This document shows, one piece after another, positions 5,479 through 5,526 of a stretch of DNA of 5,526 bases. Source of the stretch: Methanobacteriota archaeon (GTDB lineage Archaea > Thermoplasmatota > Poseidoniia > Poseidoniales > Thalassarchaeaceae). The stretch spans positions 1 through 5,526 of the forward strand of contig PBWO01000051.1 in assembly GCA_002727275.1 (NCBI GenBank), in the 5' to 3' direction. The translations under genes were made by a program, and so were the position numbers. The notes beneath the pieces were generated by a model. The model saw only the letters and a list, made by a program, of their open reading frames with translations, ran no database searches and was not told the DNA's origin. Numbering within the stretch: position 1 is the stretch's first letter; each line of letters begins with the position of its first letter.

Positions 5479-5526
5479 ATGCCTGGACACCAGAGGACTC
5501 ACAAAGGTGGGATTGTAGAATCAAGA
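5479..5526 (+). CDS. Start of a basic protein, possibly ribosomal protein eS30 (3' end outside window)
   Basis: Sixteen codons are open from ATG 5479 to the window edge, giving MPGHQRTHKGGIVESR. A gapless comparison with the archaeal eS30 N-terminus as I remember it (MPSHGSLTKAGKVRNQ) keeps Met1, Pro2, His4, Lys9, Gly11 and Val13, and the basic, His-containing character fits a small-subunit ribosomal protein. The match is short and made from memory. If right, the gene makes a protein of about 50-60 residues and the structured stretch just upstream becomes a candidate ribosomal-protein leader. No ribosome binding site is clear in the six bases after the stem-loop. Confidence 0.45.
   Translation, partial: MPGHQRTHKGGIVESR

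Overview
The window looks like an euryarchaeal chromosome, most probably a planktonic Marine Group II (Poseidoniales) lineage or a close Thermoplasmatota relative. The archaeal part of that call is well supported. There is an RNase P subunit of the Rpp21/Rpr2 type, a stand-alone YhbY RNA-binding protein beside it, TATA-like boxes about 25 bases before start codons (leaderless style), and a possible eukaryote/archaeal-type ribosomal protein eS30 at the right edge. The Marine Group II assignment rests on overall feel: moderate GC, a large Ig-like surface protein with a short cytoplasmic tail ending in a GWTMEQW-type motif, and a bacterial-type adenylate kinase. It is an inference from memory.

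Layout, all on the plus strand. Bases 1-2199 hold the C-terminal 732 residues of a large surface protein with about four beta-sandwich repeats, one membrane helix and a roughly 100-residue cytoplasmic tail; its start lies outside the window. After a 37-base gap with a TATA-like box comes a tight three-gene unit: adenylate kinase (2237-2866), RNase P protein component 4 (2868-3194, one base after the adk stop) and a YhbY/CRM-domain RNA-binding protein (3187-3468, overlapping the previous stop by 8 bases). This unit couples nucleotide energy balance, tRNA 5' processing and probably ribosome assembly. A 74-base gap with a second TATA-like box leads to a 468-residue ion transporter of the ArsB/NhaD/P-protein group (3543-4949). 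Next is a small acidic protein with an N-terminal zinc knuckle and three copies of an [LI]-x-F-G-L motif (4995-5303). The window ends with the first 16 codons of a gene that may be eS30 (5479-5526).

The part not explained by ordinary genes is 5304-5478, about 175 bases with GC-rich blocks. It folds on paper into three consecutive strong stem-loops (5315-5340, 5358-5400, 5404-5472), the last built on a tandem 7-base repeat. It could be a small non-coding RNA or a structured leader of the downstream gene. No known RNA family was recognised. No CRISPR array, insertion sequence, tRNA or rRNA was seen, and nothing suggests a defence or mobile system; most of the window is housekeeping.
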